Source: Trichomonas tenax
Taxonomy: Eukaryota; Parabasalia; Trichomonadida; Trichomonadidae
DNA: 60,181 nucleotides
Reading direction: 5' to 3'
Assembly: GCA_023091735.1 (NCBI GenBank)
Contig: JALKBU010000214.1
Span: 1 to 60,181 of the forward strand
Part shown: positions 10,101-18,774 of the stretch, piece by piece
Layout of the letters: the number at the start of each line of letters is the position of its first letter
Numbering within the stretch: position 1 is the stretch's first letter
Program-made: the position numbers and the translations under genes
The notes under the pieces: model-generated
Seen by the model: the letters and a program-made list of their open reading frames with translations, nothing else
The model's database searches: none
What the model was told of the DNA's origin: nothing

Positions 10101-13100
10101 GGCGACTAAAGATTTTGATGCATGGATGATCCACACATACGAGATGCACATTCCACCAGACTGGGATGGCTTCAATGTTCCAGAAATCTGCATCACAAGG
10201 TATCCAACGCCATCATTGATATCATTGAGTTTCTTCAAGGATAAGTTAATCTCACTTGATTTCGATCTCGCTCAGGCAACGCCAATCAACTCAGCCAAGG
10301 ACTCTGATGTTCAGATGAAGGTCGAAGACATCTCTGTCTGCACACCCGAAATGATCCCAATGATGTCGCACATAAGCGTGTTGATCAGGAATAAGCAGAA
10401 CATCTTCTTACACGGTGCGCAAGGCAGTGGTAAGACAGCCTTCTTGTACCAGATTTTCGCTAAGGAGCCAAATCTCTACATTCCAATCTTCATTCCTGTT
10501 ACGCCATCATCAACTGGAAGGTCATTGCTCGAATTCATCAGAACACACACTCCAGTCATCACAAAGAACTATGCGATGATGAAGACAAAGGCCATCTACG
10601 CTTTAATATTCGAGGATGTTCCTTACGAAAACCAAACAGCTGCTGAATTCATCAGACAAATTATCACAACGAAATCTCTTGTTTTCTCGTCCAAGGTTGA
10701 TCCAAAGTACTACGAAGAGTATCCAATTCGTAACGCTTTCATTATTGTAACTGCAAAGTCACCAACAAGATTCGGACGCAGATTTATGAAGCACTTCTAT
10801 CCGATCCACTTCCTCGAGCAGTCTCAGCCATCACTCAGGCACGTCTTCAGGAGAGAGGCCAATTCTTTCAGTATCTCCAATCAGTTCATCGATATCGCCA
10901 TCAAGATCTTCGATGCATTCAACGCAAGAGGCTTGAAGTACAACATGAATCAGATTTTGCAGCCATTCCCGTTCTACGAGGAAAGATATTGCTCGAAGAA
11001 GGAGGATATTCCATTGCTTCTTCGCGCTCTTGTTGGCCAGGCAATGTTCGCGATCGATCCGCAAACAGAGGAAGAAACAAACAAGATTAAAGACGCTTTC
11101 AGAGAAGTTTTAGCTCAAGATTATGGCGAAGTCATCGGTGATTTCACGAACAATTTAGTCTACAGAACATTGTTCTCACACGATGACAATATCACGAACA
11201 TCAACGCCAAACTCGTTTTCGATGACGTCAAAACAACAATCTTAAGATTGACACAGGAGAAAGATGCCGCAAACGCAAAACTTGCAGAACCAATCACATT
11301 CACTTTCGATGATAACACAGTTCAACAGTACATCAGACTTGAGCGCGCATTGAGCTATCCAAGTGGCAGCGCTTACATCAGCGGAAGATCATCAACAGGA
11401 AGAAGAACATTAACGAGATTGTTCTGCCAGCTCAACAACATGGACTTCTATGACTTGAATCCATTAGTTCCAATCCAGAACTCATCACACATCCACAGAA
11501 GAGCTGCTCTCAAGAGCATCATGACAAATGCAATCAACAACGCTTTGATGAAGAACAGGAGCAGTGTTATCTTCTTGAGAGAGACACAAGACACTCTCTT
11601 CGAGCAGACAACACTCCACAACTTCCTCCATAGATCGAACTTCACAGAATTCTACAACGCACAGACACTCGAGGAACTTTACAAGACATACACAAAGGCA
11701 GCAGGTGCACTTTCATGCGAAGAGTGCCTTAGGACATACTCGAAGATCCGCGCAATCATCAGAGACAGAGTTCACATTGTTGTTGCAGTTGACAATGATG
11801 ATGTTTATCCAAAGTTCGCTCAAGTATTCGAATTGAGATTCTCGGACGAACCATGCAACGAGAATGTTTTCATCACAAGGCTTTCAGAGCAGCACAAGAA
11901 CCTTGCACCGATATTCTCACAGCTTCACACTTATCTCAAGCTCAAACTCGGTAATGTGATTTCATCGAACTTGATGAACGACTTTGTCGCCTACTTCAAC
12001 AGAGTGTTCAATAACAGGAACGCAACAATGGAGACACTCAAGCAACAGAGAACAAGCACCGGTGCTTTCTTCGAGAAAGCTCAGCAGCAGCTTCAGATGA
12101 CAATCGAGAAGATTCAGACGATGTCACCAAAGCTTGATCAGCTCCGAGGAAAGAAGGAATCTTCATCTGAGTCATACAAGAACCAATTGAAAGAAGTCAC
12201 TCAGAAGGAAGAAGAGCTCAACAAGGCTGAGAAAGATAAAGTTGATGAAATAGAAGAGATGAAGAAACAAATGGAAACAGCTCAACACAACAAACAAGAA
12301 TACATCCAAGACTTCAACATGAGAAAGTCCAAACTCAACGCATTGACTGACAACGATCTCCAGATTCTTCAGATTTCTGCCGATAATCCACCGCTCAAGT
12401 TCAAGGTCTTGATGAGAGTTTTATGCTCTCTTCTCAATGTTGACATCGACTACGACAACTCAGGTAAAGGAATCCTGATGAAGCCGGACTTCCCTACTTA
12501 TGTCACGAGCCACATCGATCCAACAGACACGAACAAGTACATCGACAAGAACAATCCAACGGATATGAACATCGGTAACCAAGCCTGCCAGTTCTTCAAC
12601 ACAGCTCAGATCACACAAATCGAGCTCGACACAATCTCTCCGCCTGCTGGTTTCTTATTCGCTTTCGTACACAGCTGCATCAAGATTTTGTCTTGCGACA
12701 TTTTGTACTTCACGAAATTGAGAACGCTCGAAGACAAAGAGCGCTTACTCGAGGAGTACAGATTGAACACTCAGGGCGATAGAAAGCAGATTAAGGAGAC
12801 GAAGGAGAAACTTGAGAAGGAAGCAGTTGCTAACGAGAACCAAGTTGCAGAGCTCGAAAAGATCGAAGAAGAGTTCAATAAATTGCAGGCTGATGAAAAG
12901 CTTTATCAGGATGTTGTCAAGGACTCAGACAAGTTTTTTAGCCGCGTTGTTAAAGGCGAAGACTTCCCAGAGGCGACACTTCTTTCTGATACTTTCTTCG
13001 AAGCAGCTTTCAGAACATACGGAGGATACATGAACCAGGACGAACTCGACGACTTCTTCCTCGAAGTCAAGAACCTCATGCAGCAGAACAACATGGAAAT

Positions 13101-16100
13101 CTCGGGCAACGACATGGAGTTCAGGACAGCGATTGCTATCGCCGCCGCTGTCAAGGATCTTCATCCACCAGAACAGCAGAAGAAGACATCATTCCACGTC
13201 GAACTCGCCGAGTTCACAGCTGCCGATACACTGAGAGTTCCACTCATTATCGATCAGGATGGATTCGTAACATACGCAATAGAGTCGCACGACAAGGGCC
13301 CTGTTGTTCACATCTGTGCACAGTCTTCTGCTATTGAGAAGGTCATCAGCCAGGCGATGATAGATGGAAAGCTCACATTCGTTCACGATGTTGAAGATTA
13401 TAATCCAATCTTCGATCCAGTATTTGCTTATTATTACAATTCATCGCATGAAAATCCGCAGGAAGTCACGATCGGAAAGACAACAATCAACGCAAGTCCA
13501 AGATTCAAGCTCTACTTCATATCATCAAAGAGAAGCGCTCACGATTTGCCGGTTTCTCTCTTAGCAAGAACATCAGTTATCAATGGCAATCTTGGCCAAA
13601 TCGATGCCGCAAAGCACGAGTTGACAAGAATATTCATCAGATCTCTTGCACCGGAGAACGAAGGTAAAGTTATGAGTGAGCGCTTATTCGAACTTCGCAG
13701 ACATGTTTCGATTCACAGATTGACAATGAAATTGTTGATGTTGATCAGTGAATCACAGTTGGATGACATGGAGAAGCTCAACCAAATCGTTAATGAGAAA
13801 GAAGCGCTTGTTAAGGTAATCAGCTGCTTCGTTTCTCTCCAGAGTGACATTTTGATTGCATTGAAGCAAATACAGACAACAACAGACATCATCAACCAAA
13901 TGTGGGAAGTTTCAAGCAAAGTTCTTCCTTATTTGATGGGAGGCAGCTTCGTCAGATTCCATTCGTTCACATCTGCTCTATCACAGGCGATCAATCAGTC
14001 CGGAGTCAGGCCAGGAAAGCTCGAACAAAAGCAGGTTGAGAAATTGCACCAAACAGTTGTTGCAGCGATGCTCAAGTTGATGCTCCAACCGCTTCCAATG
14101 ATCGAAGCAATCGTTTATTTGTTCTTTGTTTCTGCATCAATGCGTAAAGTCGATGGATCTGAAACAGATGCAACAATTGCTGAAGTCGTGAATCACGTCT
14201 CAAGCGTTTTCAATGGAAAGGTTGACGTCAACATATCCGATGCTATTGGAATGATGACTGATTCCATTGATGGCCTTAAGAATGCAAACGTTGCTGAAGT
14301 CTTTAACCTGTTCAACCGATTGATTGGTGAATACTTCACTGCTCAGTTCGCTACAAACTATTCAACATTCGCAATCGAATCATTCATAACAACAACATCA
14401 AATCAACCAGTTTTCATTCTCAGCGATATCCAGAACGATCCAACATCGCTTTTGTCGCAGTTCGTTGCCAACAGAAACAGACTTGATTCATTCGAAACAT
14501 TCTCATTGTCCGAAGACTCAGCTTCACTCGAGAAGATTGTTACAGCCATTTCACAAATGATGAACAAGTCAATCTGGGTTGCTTTGCATTACTCAGATCC
14601 AACACCTGCTGCAGCATCAGCGCTTGCCGATATCTATGCAGCGCTCCAAGGAACAGTCAGCACAAACTTCAGATTGATCATCATCGCTCAGTCCACGAAA
14701 TACATTCCATCTCACGTTTTGAGCGGCTGCACGAGATACAGTTACAACAGCTATCCAAGCGTCAGACAGCAGATGCTCCAGATTTACCAGCATTACTCCA
14801 ACAGCATCAGGTCCTCTACAAACCCACGCGCTATGAAGAAGTATTCTTACGCTGCTGCTTTGATGTTCTCTGTTGTCCACTTTAGAGCATCCCTCGGAAT
14901 TCTCGGTTTCTCCGAGTTCTCTCCAGTCCCAGAAGTTGCCGTCAAAGACGTATTCGAGCGTCTAAGAACAATCATCGATTCCAATGGTGCTGTTCCAACA
15001 CAAGGAAGTCAGCAAGTGCCACAAAGCTCAACAATCAATTTGCAGCACGAATTACCAATAAGAAACGTCAGAGACGAGATTATGGAAATGATATTGTCAT
15101 CATCAACATTGGACACATTCGATAGACGTAAGTTGAGAGTTATCATCTTCTCGATCTTCGCTCCAGAAGCTATCGATGATAACTTCAGGTTCATTGATGA
15201 GTCTTTCCAGGAGCGCGAGCAGTGGGTAATTCCACCAGATTCTCCAATCTCCAACTACCAACACACGATCTCGAAGATGGCCGTATTCAACTCTTGCGAC
15301 ATCGTTTCTATTCCACGCGTTATCTCAACACCTGTCAAGGCGTGGATCTTTGGTCAACAGATCTCAGCTGCTATGGCTCCAATGGCAATGAAGACAAAGC
15401 TCGAACAAGGAATTAAGAACATCAACATTTTCATTTCTTCTCTTCCTAAACTCAAATCGGTTGAGTGCCTCACTAATATCACACCAACCATTGTCTGGGC
15501 TCAACACGAATACAAGATGCTTGAAGAAGCATTTGTCAAAGCTAAATCGACCTTAGCCAAGCCATCAGGTTCAATTGTTAAGTCATTCTCAAGAGAAGTT
15601 TTACCAGAAGAAATTACAGATATCTTCAACTACAAGGGAACAACAAATCCACAGAAGTTAATCGAAAACTTAACAGGCAGATCAGAGATGCTTATTAACT
15701 GGATCGAGAACGGCCGCCCAACATCAGTTGATGTCAAGTTCTTGTGCGACATCAGAGGATTAATACTCGCGTATTCACACGAAGTCTCAATAATGATGAA
15801 CGCTGTCGTTGATTCGATGATGGTTGACTTTGAGTTCACTGATTCGCCATCGCATCCAAACAGTCTCATTTTAGAAGGAATTTCGTTGATGTCAGGAAAC
15901 TACGATCTCGTTTCAAGGAAGTTGGTTGCCGCAAATGCAAAGTCGAAGCCATTCATGGCAATGCCGAAGCTCTGCATCAGCATCCTCAAACGTGCACCAC
16001 GCGAAAAGAGAGTTGACATGTGCCCAATGTTCAAGAGTTCTCCTTCTTCAGAGTGCACTACAGCACAAGACAGAAAGAGGATCGATGGAGAAGTTGAGAA

Positions 16101-16200
16101 CTTGGTAAGATACATTCCAATTCCAACTGATGTTTCTGACAAGAACTTGATCGCTTGTGGAACATCATTAGTTTGCCACATTCCAGAACCATTTGTTTAA
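4174..16200 (+). CDS. dynein heavy chain A (divergent inner-arm type, AAA1 site degenerate)
   Basis: This 4008-residue protein is a full-length dynein motor heavy chain, expected in the axoneme. The N-terminal tail has YFSKRKDGRGH and DYFTMSASGVTH, a pattern I associate with single-headed inner-arm chains of the DNAH6/DNAH14 kind. The AAA1 region (about 1395-1500) keeps the context HGYEFWGS. Its Walker A reads GAEDVGKK (Lys1410, then Lys instead of Thr/Ser) and its Walker B reads GCWLSFNN, with Asn1456-Asn1457 where Asp-Glu is normal. AAA2 has intact GGPNSGKS (Lys1720) and AAA3 has intact GAQGSGKT (Lys2087). AAA4 has GRSSTGRR, with Arg2410 replacing Lys. A coiled-coil stalk with microtubule-binding tip spans about 2620-2910. 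AAA5, AAA6 and a C-terminal cap follow, ending in a GTSLVC version of the usual GVALLCQL. The frame is open throughout, so degeneration of the sites is not pseudogene decay. It is a paralogue of dynein B at 41448-53444. Confidence 0.93.
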   Translation: MSSSENPDIPDTELVVPKLFKTIGRGHHPVFTNANGTKSLFATRLFDNTTEEYEIVKPLNEKEEMLLRAQSPALLAFRKGTSRPATKSTARTTMNLTPSAAQMMPSLISKRPLSNLKEPTLETEAIEKERELEEQSIAFKEDPIAYFSKRKDGRGHLFIYMIYVGDKSNPAFNPYELKKVSSQEIGNDYFTMSASGVTHVMPDGSTENLTLDRWSKESSIFMAIRKLRTFSNYFRWKHFRIWKKFVMQQRFDQITDRVIQYSFFNNYAFYEAAIQILENTCDTILKKHLLCFNTQKNYPLSTFLEISSENIEALKSEFSEFVKKVIAQLVQLDSDIRDPARVIVEDSDFPEIKRRNPNLGQLMVLERKKYAESNRRNEIVIKEIGAFGHFVRLVDYVLLEQLAKSCYECWIMADENVSTDQSSIFEIQVSFNIDGTILFTPSIDEFITKLKNLFTSALKTLNDLPRVIRAGAIRQHLRESLPNLNFIFDDGPSFKSFIECNAEIDRLSNHILDVITEAYHDAYEVSQQFKDYFPIYMIGEKWSPKIYIHERSTEEKEINLAFGNTSPFIFKPNKELIIDFQKIREDYEQFKQDEIKMNQFRSCTLRGALYVDSKNMKNHLRPIPARAILEMQKMLQNLVQNKVDYFQSIFNHCHKYLRFDPTSLTDFVDFCEFSDKCDVIEPFLQTEVKFVDQLLILFDEFHIHVPQLEKNPLIPAFNIFKGDQTIAQQTKNIHSAVYINTLENQIRIQLEKLTRVQNTVSAIPVSIQQCDVDMYIPTIQQMKTKITKYQPRVVNLQHYQKILGVNKNDFSIFGEIKRKAEFDAQLYDCVAMWKGVSKIITTVPLANVDVQKFKVDLETIDHTVQQLKENYNDPCELLAELDQAESAIVPYIEVIELLSQGRMQTHHWNTLFESCGRQNAYYSQIKIEELITLGILQQREKIIQVTSTSQGESRLEHSFQAINSHWQEVHMPLLDLQEKKDDELMLGNLDSLFAQIADTQEQLDQMLSVPFVQGIKDHVLSLSFKLENIAKILDEWLIFQSNWPLLYRLFNNEDIKNVLPTCVQKFQIVRKRWQLIIKHTLEDTFLFVVCAFPQLYNILKENNNTLQWILSQVHKYIDTKRALMPRLYFLSNQEVLSMITTDDFQVFNATIAKMFMHIKNFDSNVIDEKDTSDGSILPFNGIFSKFRLTGLVGDDGDTLPFTKPVQISGDVDEWGPRVIEAMQLSVRDSIGSSIARFTSSSMKDWIPTVSTHIAILTLQVSFAREIQECFNNTDNPARAFSAYEQVLQSKVLEISSVMSSPLSSSEILKLSAIATFLNFLISQICPLSEQYHFFSPELNWNSHMRFRYHNQNQTMFIDMGDATVEHGYEFWGSSIQYIYTPASERVLNNAASAIMHNKFPMITGAEDVGKKHLIAQLANNFGRFIYFFPAFQDTPTQILSRIVTGAALTGCWLSFNNIEKLSHHNLSFIYQIIHSMNMLQNAGGSRITINDRVIELQKSCRILLSGNASFMSSASVPPELRTILKSVAFAAPDCLQIANIKLVSSGFKFTKIIAVKLSSCINAITRTFSYIKNKSFMSYVFVILDHAHDLLRQMMHSKSASFVNYYEEPRLAEEFVVSRAIYLRFTCAVKLKHRDLLMDMIYANFHIFENIATFKDHILKPQCFHIEQAADIIREVVSKEINSMDDQIDIEYIIKQVIKLYEMMLKYPCVIICGGPNSGKSLIVHMLELAFLKLAQNADIINRFSGIMPVKICDVFQESEKYKVMFGSVKDDPEEGPVQNYGLLNTYVSQLKKFEKTHHCILRFNGPMSTNFVSYLQEFFSTSLSHKCKLNTLDTLLFDHKFHVIVETGNLAAISPSFISCCGIIPMKSFITPSMMFNQVPLPSDIVMSCREYLSKLFVEVIPKVTEYITTTNACLENLRDNFKKYMIRDALPRKALEYTALIIITQQVDQNNEVAIREAFLHSVFKVFCGIITEQATKDFDAWMIHTYEMHIPPDWDGFNVPEICITRYPTPSLISLSFFKDKLISLDFDLAQATPINSAKDSDVQMKVEDISVCTPEMIPMMSHISVLIRNKQNIFLHGAQGSGKTAFLYQIFAKEPNLYIPIFIPVTPSSTGRSLLEFIRTHTPVITKNYAMMKTKAIYALIFEDVPYENQTAAEFIRQIITTKSLVFSSKVDPKYYEEYPIRNAFIIVTAKSPTRFGRRFMKHFYPIHFLEQSQPSLRHVFRREANSFSISNQFIDIAIKIFDAFNARGLKYNMNQILQPFPFYEERYCSKKEDIPLLLRALVGQAMFAIDPQTEEETNKIKDAFREVLAQDYGEVIGDFTNNLVYRTLFSHDDNITNINAKLVFDDVKTTILRLTQEKDAANAKLAEPITFTFDDNTVQQYIRLERALSYPSGSAYISGRSSTGRRTLTRLFCQLNNMDFYDLNPLVPIQNSSHIHRRAALKSIMTNAINNALMKNRSSVIFLRETQDTLFEQTTLHNFLHRSNFTEFYNAQTLEELYKTYTKAAGALSCEECLRTYSKIRAIIRDRVHIVVAVDNDDVYPKFAQVFELRFSDEPCNENVFITRLSEQHKNLAPIFSQLHTYLKLKLGNVISSNLMNDFVAYFNRVFNNRNATMETLKQQRTSTGAFFEKAQQQLQMTIEKIQTMSPKLDQLRGKKESSSESYKNQLKEVTQKEEELNKAEKDKVDEIEEMKKQMETAQHNKQEYIQDFNMRKSKLNALTDNDLQILQISADNPPLKFKVLMRVLCSLLNVDIDYDNSGKGILMKPDFPTYVTSHIDPTDTNKYIDKNNPTDMNIGNQACQFFNTAQITQIELDTISPPAGFLFAFVHSCIKILSCDILYFTKLRTLEDKERLLEEYRLNTQGDRKQIKETKEKLEKEAVANENQVAELEKIEEEFNKLQADEKLYQDVVKDSDKFFSRVVKGEDFPEATLLSDTFFEAAFRTYGGYMNQDELDDFFLEVKNLMQQNNMEISGNDMEFRTAIAIAAAVKDLHPPEQQKKTSFHVELAEFTAADTLRVPLIIDQDGFVTYAIESHDKGPVVHICAQSSAIEKVISQAMIDGKLTFVHDVEDYNPIFDPVFAYYYNSSHENPQEVTIGKTTINASPRFKLYFISSKRSAHDLPVSLLARTSVINGNLGQIDAAKHELTRIFIRSLAPENEGKVMSERLFELRRHVSIHRLTMKLLMLISESQLDDMEKLNQIVNEKEALVKVISCFVSLQSDILIALKQIQTTTDIINQMWEVSSKVLPYLMGGSFVRFHSFTSALSQAINQSGVRPGKLEQKQVEKLHQTVVAAMLKLMLQPLPMIEAIVYLFFVSASMRKVDGSETDATIAEVVNHVSSVFNGKVDVNISDAIGMMTDSIDGLKNANVAEVFNLFNRLIGEYFTAQFATNYSTFAIESFITTTSNQPVFILSDIQNDPTSLLSQFVANRNRLDSFETFSLSEDSASLEKIVTAISQMMNKSIWVALHYSDPTPAAASALADIYAALQGTVSTNFRLIIIAQSTKYIPSHVLSGCTRYSYNSYPSVRQQMLQIYQHYSNSIRSSTNPRAMKKYSYAAALMFSVVHFRASLGILGFSEFSPVPEVAVKDVFERLRTIIDSNGAVPTQGSQQVPQSSTINLQHELPIRNVRDEIMEMILSSSTLDTFDRRKLRVIIFSIFAPEAIDDNFRFIDESFQEREQWVIPPDSPISNYQHTISKMAVFNSCDIVSIPRVISTPVKAWIFGQQISAAMAPMAMKTKLEQGIKNINIFISSLPKLKSVECLTNITPTIVWAQHEYKMLEEAFVKAKSTLAKPSGSIVKSFSREVLPEEITDIFNYKGTTNPQKLIENLTGRSEMLINWIENGRPTSVDVKFLCDIRGLILAYSHEVSIMMNAVVDSMMVDFEFTDSPSHPNSLILEGISLMSGNYDLVSRKLVAANAKSKPFMAMPKLCISILKRAPREKRVDMCPMFKSSPSSECTTAQDRKRIDGEVENLVRYIPIPTDVSDKNLIACGTSLVCHIPEPFV

Positions 16201-16541
16201 TTTATCTATTTTTTTTATTTGTTATTATATATAAATAATGTTTGCTTTTTTTACAAATTTATCACCTTTGTTCTATGAAATTAATTGAAGATTTGATCGA
16301 AAGTTAGCATTATCAAGTAATATAAGAAGAAAAATTAGGATTGCTTCTGATGCCTTAGTCGATCATTCAACTGACATCAAAATGAAAACAATCAGCCACG
16401 TTTTTTCATCATAATGAAATGAAATTGATTATTCATATTTGATCTTTATTATGACAAAGATAAAGTTTCTAGAGGCCATTCAATTTCGAAAATCCAGTCG
16501 AACAAATGTTTTAGATCATTGAGAAACACCAAATGTCTTTA

Positions 16542-16560
16542 TTTGTCACTTTACATGTCA
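16542..16560 (+). promoter_or_regulatory. TTTGTC-NN-TTTACATGTCA promoter-like motif
   Basis: TTTGTC (16542-16547), two bases, then TTTACATGTCA (16550-16560), ending 50 bases before the ATG at 16610. The same bipartite motif occurs twice more at 19099-19117 and 19169-19187. It is proposed as an upstream promoter element because of this recurrence and its position in front of an initiator. Confidence 0.5.
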
Positions 16561-16583
16561 ATGACAATTTTATGCGCCATATT

Positions 16584-16589
16584 TCATTT
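16584..16589 (+). promoter_or_regulatory. initiator (Inr) of tail-anchored protein gene
   Basis: TCATTT matches TCA(+1)Y(T/A), with +1 at 16586, 24 bases upstream of the ATG at 16610. It decides the start: an in-frame TTG at 16592 lies between initiator and ATG and should not be used. Confidence 0.55.
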
Positions 16590-16609
16590 ATTTGTCAAAA
16601 ATATTAAGA

Positions 16610-17392
16610 ATGAGTTTCAGATCGAATTCTTCTTCAGTTTCTGAACATTTCAGGAAAAACATGCTCACAAAATGCGTAATAAATCCAGAGTCAGCACTTT
16701 CATCACTTTCTGACAAAATATTCAACGATTCTATCGCAAAACAAATCAAAGATCCAAATTCATGTGCGTCAACAATTGAAATTTTATTAAAAGAAGAGTA
16801 TGAAACATTATCTACATTCTCTGATGTCGTTGTTGTCTGCTTTTCACGAATATATCAAAACTCGAAAACTCAATTCGTTGCAATTTTGCTAATGAAGAAA
16901 CTTATTGAAATGAACTTCAACTTCGCATCACTCGAGAGAAGAACTATTGTCGAAATAATGATTAATTCACCTCCGAACAAAAAATATCTTACGAATTGCG
17001 CTGCAATTGTACAAAACCATTGTTGCGAAAGCGATTCAGCAGCAAAGCACGTTGTTGTTTGTATTCAACAAAAAAGATTTGAAGAATTTCAAAGAGAATT
17101 TCTACGAGAAACATGTTCAACATTCCTCAATTCGATGCCAGAGTCGATAAAAGGATATTCAGAGTCATTCAGGCTGTTTTTAGAAGAACACGTTGAAGCA
17201 TCAAATGTTCAACTTTCAGGCGAAACTCCAACAGAGGCAAAAATTCGTGAAAAGGAAATCCAAAAGGGATTCGCAAAGTATTTGGACTTCAATCCTTGCA
17301 ATAATATAATCGTTTTCATTATCTTCACAATAATTACGATATATCTATTATTTTACATTTCAAATAATGGATACAACTTCAGCGATGACTGA
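16610..17392 (+). CDS. predicted tail-anchored membrane protein, function unknown
   Basis: The product is 260 residues from the first ATG. I do not recognise its family. The body is mostly helical by composition, with many small hydrophobic and cysteine-containing stretches (for example NCAAIVQNHCCESD), which would suit an alpha-helical repeat or armadillo-like fold. The last 30 residues contain one clear hydrophobic segment (IIVFIIFTIITIYLLFYI, about residues 233-250) followed by only about ten polar residues. There is no N-terminal signal peptide. That layout is typical of a tail-anchored protein inserted after translation, with the N-terminal domain in the cytosol. Promoter motif and initiator lie just upstream. 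Confidence 0.7.
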   Translation: MSFRSNSSSVSEHFRKNMLTKCVINPESALSSLSDKIFNDSIAKQIKDPNSCASTIEILLKEEYETLSTFSDVVVVCFSRIYQNSKTQFVAILLMKKLIEMNFNFASLERRTIVEIMINSPPNKKYLTNCAAIVQNHCCESDSAAKHVVVCIQQKRFEEFQREFLRETCSTFLNSMPESIKGYSESFRLFLEEHVEASNVQLSGETPTEAKIREKEIQKGFAKYLDFNPCNNIIVFIIFTIITIYLLFYISNNGYNFSDD

Positions 17393-17696
17393 TACAACAG
17401 TTGTATACAGCTTTATATCATTACTTTGAATTTGAAAATTGATTATGTTTGTATTATAAATAATTACTTCAGATTATATAACCACACACATTTCTGTTGT
17501 TCATTTCACCATCAATTTTGTTCAAACATATAATTGCTCTTAATATATTGAAATATTTTCTAGAATTTATGTCCGTTTAGCATAGTAAACGTAGAATAAG
17601 CAATTAAAAGGGTATCTTAACATAATGAAAGAAGTACGAATGATTAAAACACATAAATAAAATTTATCAATTAATATAACAAACAATAAAATGGTA
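17393..17696. other. short convergent intergenic region
   Basis: This is the shared 3' region between the plus-strand tail-anchored gene and the minus-strand phosphatase gene. It is AT-rich, and I see no RNA gene or motif of note in it. Confidence 0.5.
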
Positions 17697-18734
17697 TTAG
17701 AAGTGCATCGATTGACGGTGCTTGGATGACATTCCCTTAGGTTTCGGCCTAATTATTGCTGGGCAAAGAACTGAGTTAGAAATCTTATTTTCCTGAACTA
17801 AAGGTGCCGAAAAACTCTCAAATTTCCTACATTTGTTCTCAGAGTAAAGCTTTTCGAATACGTGGATTCCGTCAATAAAGACAATCGACGCGACATTTCC
17901 GCCTTGAACGTAATGGGACGAAGAAAACAAAGAAATAACCTTCGCTGAGTGGAATATTGATGCTCCATTCGGCACGAATGAGTGAGCACGAATGATATAA
18001 GAGAGATTCGTCTGTTTCAAGAAAAATTCTGTTGCCATGCTTCCAAACTGATGCCCTTTGCTGCGGGAGCTTGGATGATAGGCATCATTAGAGTTGGAAG
18101 GGTCTGACCAGAGCAAATCCTCAATTAAAGGTGTGATTTCCAAAACCGGCATTGGAATTCTCAATAAGACCGACAAATTGGTCAGATGCTTTGAGATTCC
18201 TCCATGAACACAGAAATAACGATTATCAATAACAGCAGCCAAAGGTAAATACGAGAAAGCGACGTAACACTTTTCTCTTAGAGAATCATCTCCGAAAAGC
18301 TCCTTCAGGGCATCACAGAATCCATATTGTTCACATACTTGCATTATTTCGTGATTACCTCTCAACAATGAAATATGCATTGGATAAACATTGTGAAGAG
18401 CCATCAGTAACAAGAGCGTCTGCACTGAATAACGACCTCTATCGATGTAATCACCAAGGAACAAGTAACAGACTTGAGGCGGTAATCCATTCCTATTAAA
18501 TATCCTTAATACATCGAAAAGATCCCCATGGATATCACCAACGACGATAACTGGCTGCTGTATGCTAAGCAGGGAAGTGTGATAAACATTGTTTCGTAGG
18601 AATTCGTCTAAAATGTCGAATGCAACATCGGAAGAGATCCTCGGGATGTGTCTGTCAAGATCCAGAGGGAGATTATTCTCTCCGACGGTCAACAGCTGAG
18701 AGAAAAAACTGAGCAACAAACGTGATTTCTGCAT
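17697..18734 (-). CDS. PPP-family serine/threonine protein phosphatase (PP1-like)
   Basis: This 345-residue metallophosphatase removes phosphate from Ser/Thr residues. With the start at 18734 the metal and catalytic motifs are in order: GDIHG (66-70), GDYIDRG (94-100), GNHE (126-129) and HGG (177-179), followed by IIRAHS (about 248-252) and SSHYVQGGN near the C-terminal side of the core. The first four are the canonical metal ligands and proton-donor set. The last two differ from PP1/PP2A: RAH is followed by Ser instead of Gln/Glu, and the usual SAPNYC loop reads SSHYVQ. That loop shapes the substrate groove and toxin sensitivity, so specificity may be unusual. A longer in-frame start at 18782 would add 16 residues rich in Asn and aromatics. 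I prefer 18734 because a Myb-like octamer sits 33 bases upstream and would fall inside the longer ORF. Confidence 0.9.
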   Translation of the reverse strand: MQKSRLLLSFFSQLLTVGENNLPLDLDRHIPRISSDVAFDILDEFLRNNVYHTSLLSIQQPVIVVGDIHGDLFDVLRIFNRNGLPPQVCYLFLGDYIDRGRYSVQTLLLLMALHNVYPMHISLLRGNHEIMQVCEQYGFCDALKELFGDDSLREKCYVAFSYLPLAAVIDNRYFCVHGGISKHLTNLSVLLRIPMPVLEITPLIEDLLWSDPSNSNDAYHPSSRSKGHQFGSMATEFFLKQTNLSYIIRAHSFVPNGASIFHSAKVISLFSSSHYVQGGNVASIVFIDGIHVFEKLYSENKCRKFESFSAPLVQENKISNSVLCPAIIRPKPKGMSSKHRQSMHF

Positions 18735-18766
18735 AAAAAATATTTCAAAGTTATTCAAATATTTGT

Positions 18767-18774
18767 TATCGTTA
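18767..18774 (-). promoter_or_regulatory. Myb recognition element-like octamer TAACGATA
   Basis: On the minus strand this reads TAACGATA, which as I recall is the MRE-1/MRE-2r element bound by Myb factors at the T. vaginalis ap65-1 promoter. It lies 33 bases upstream of the phosphatase ATG at 18734. Confidence 0.35.

Larger units (their letters stand above)
16201..16609. other. intergenic region with upstream promoter motif
   Basis: This 409-base AT-rich gap holds the TTTACATGTCA motif (16550-16560), preceded two bases upstream by TTTGTC, and the initiator at 16584-16589. Both belong to the gene starting at 16610. I see no RNA gene or further ORF. Confidence 0.5.

Noticed and set aside
16592..16609. 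TTG start for the tail-anchored protein (and TTG starts at 53456 and 59964)
   Set aside because: Eukaryotic initiation at TTG is not expected, and an ATG lies a few codons downstream with a suitably placed initiator in the first case.
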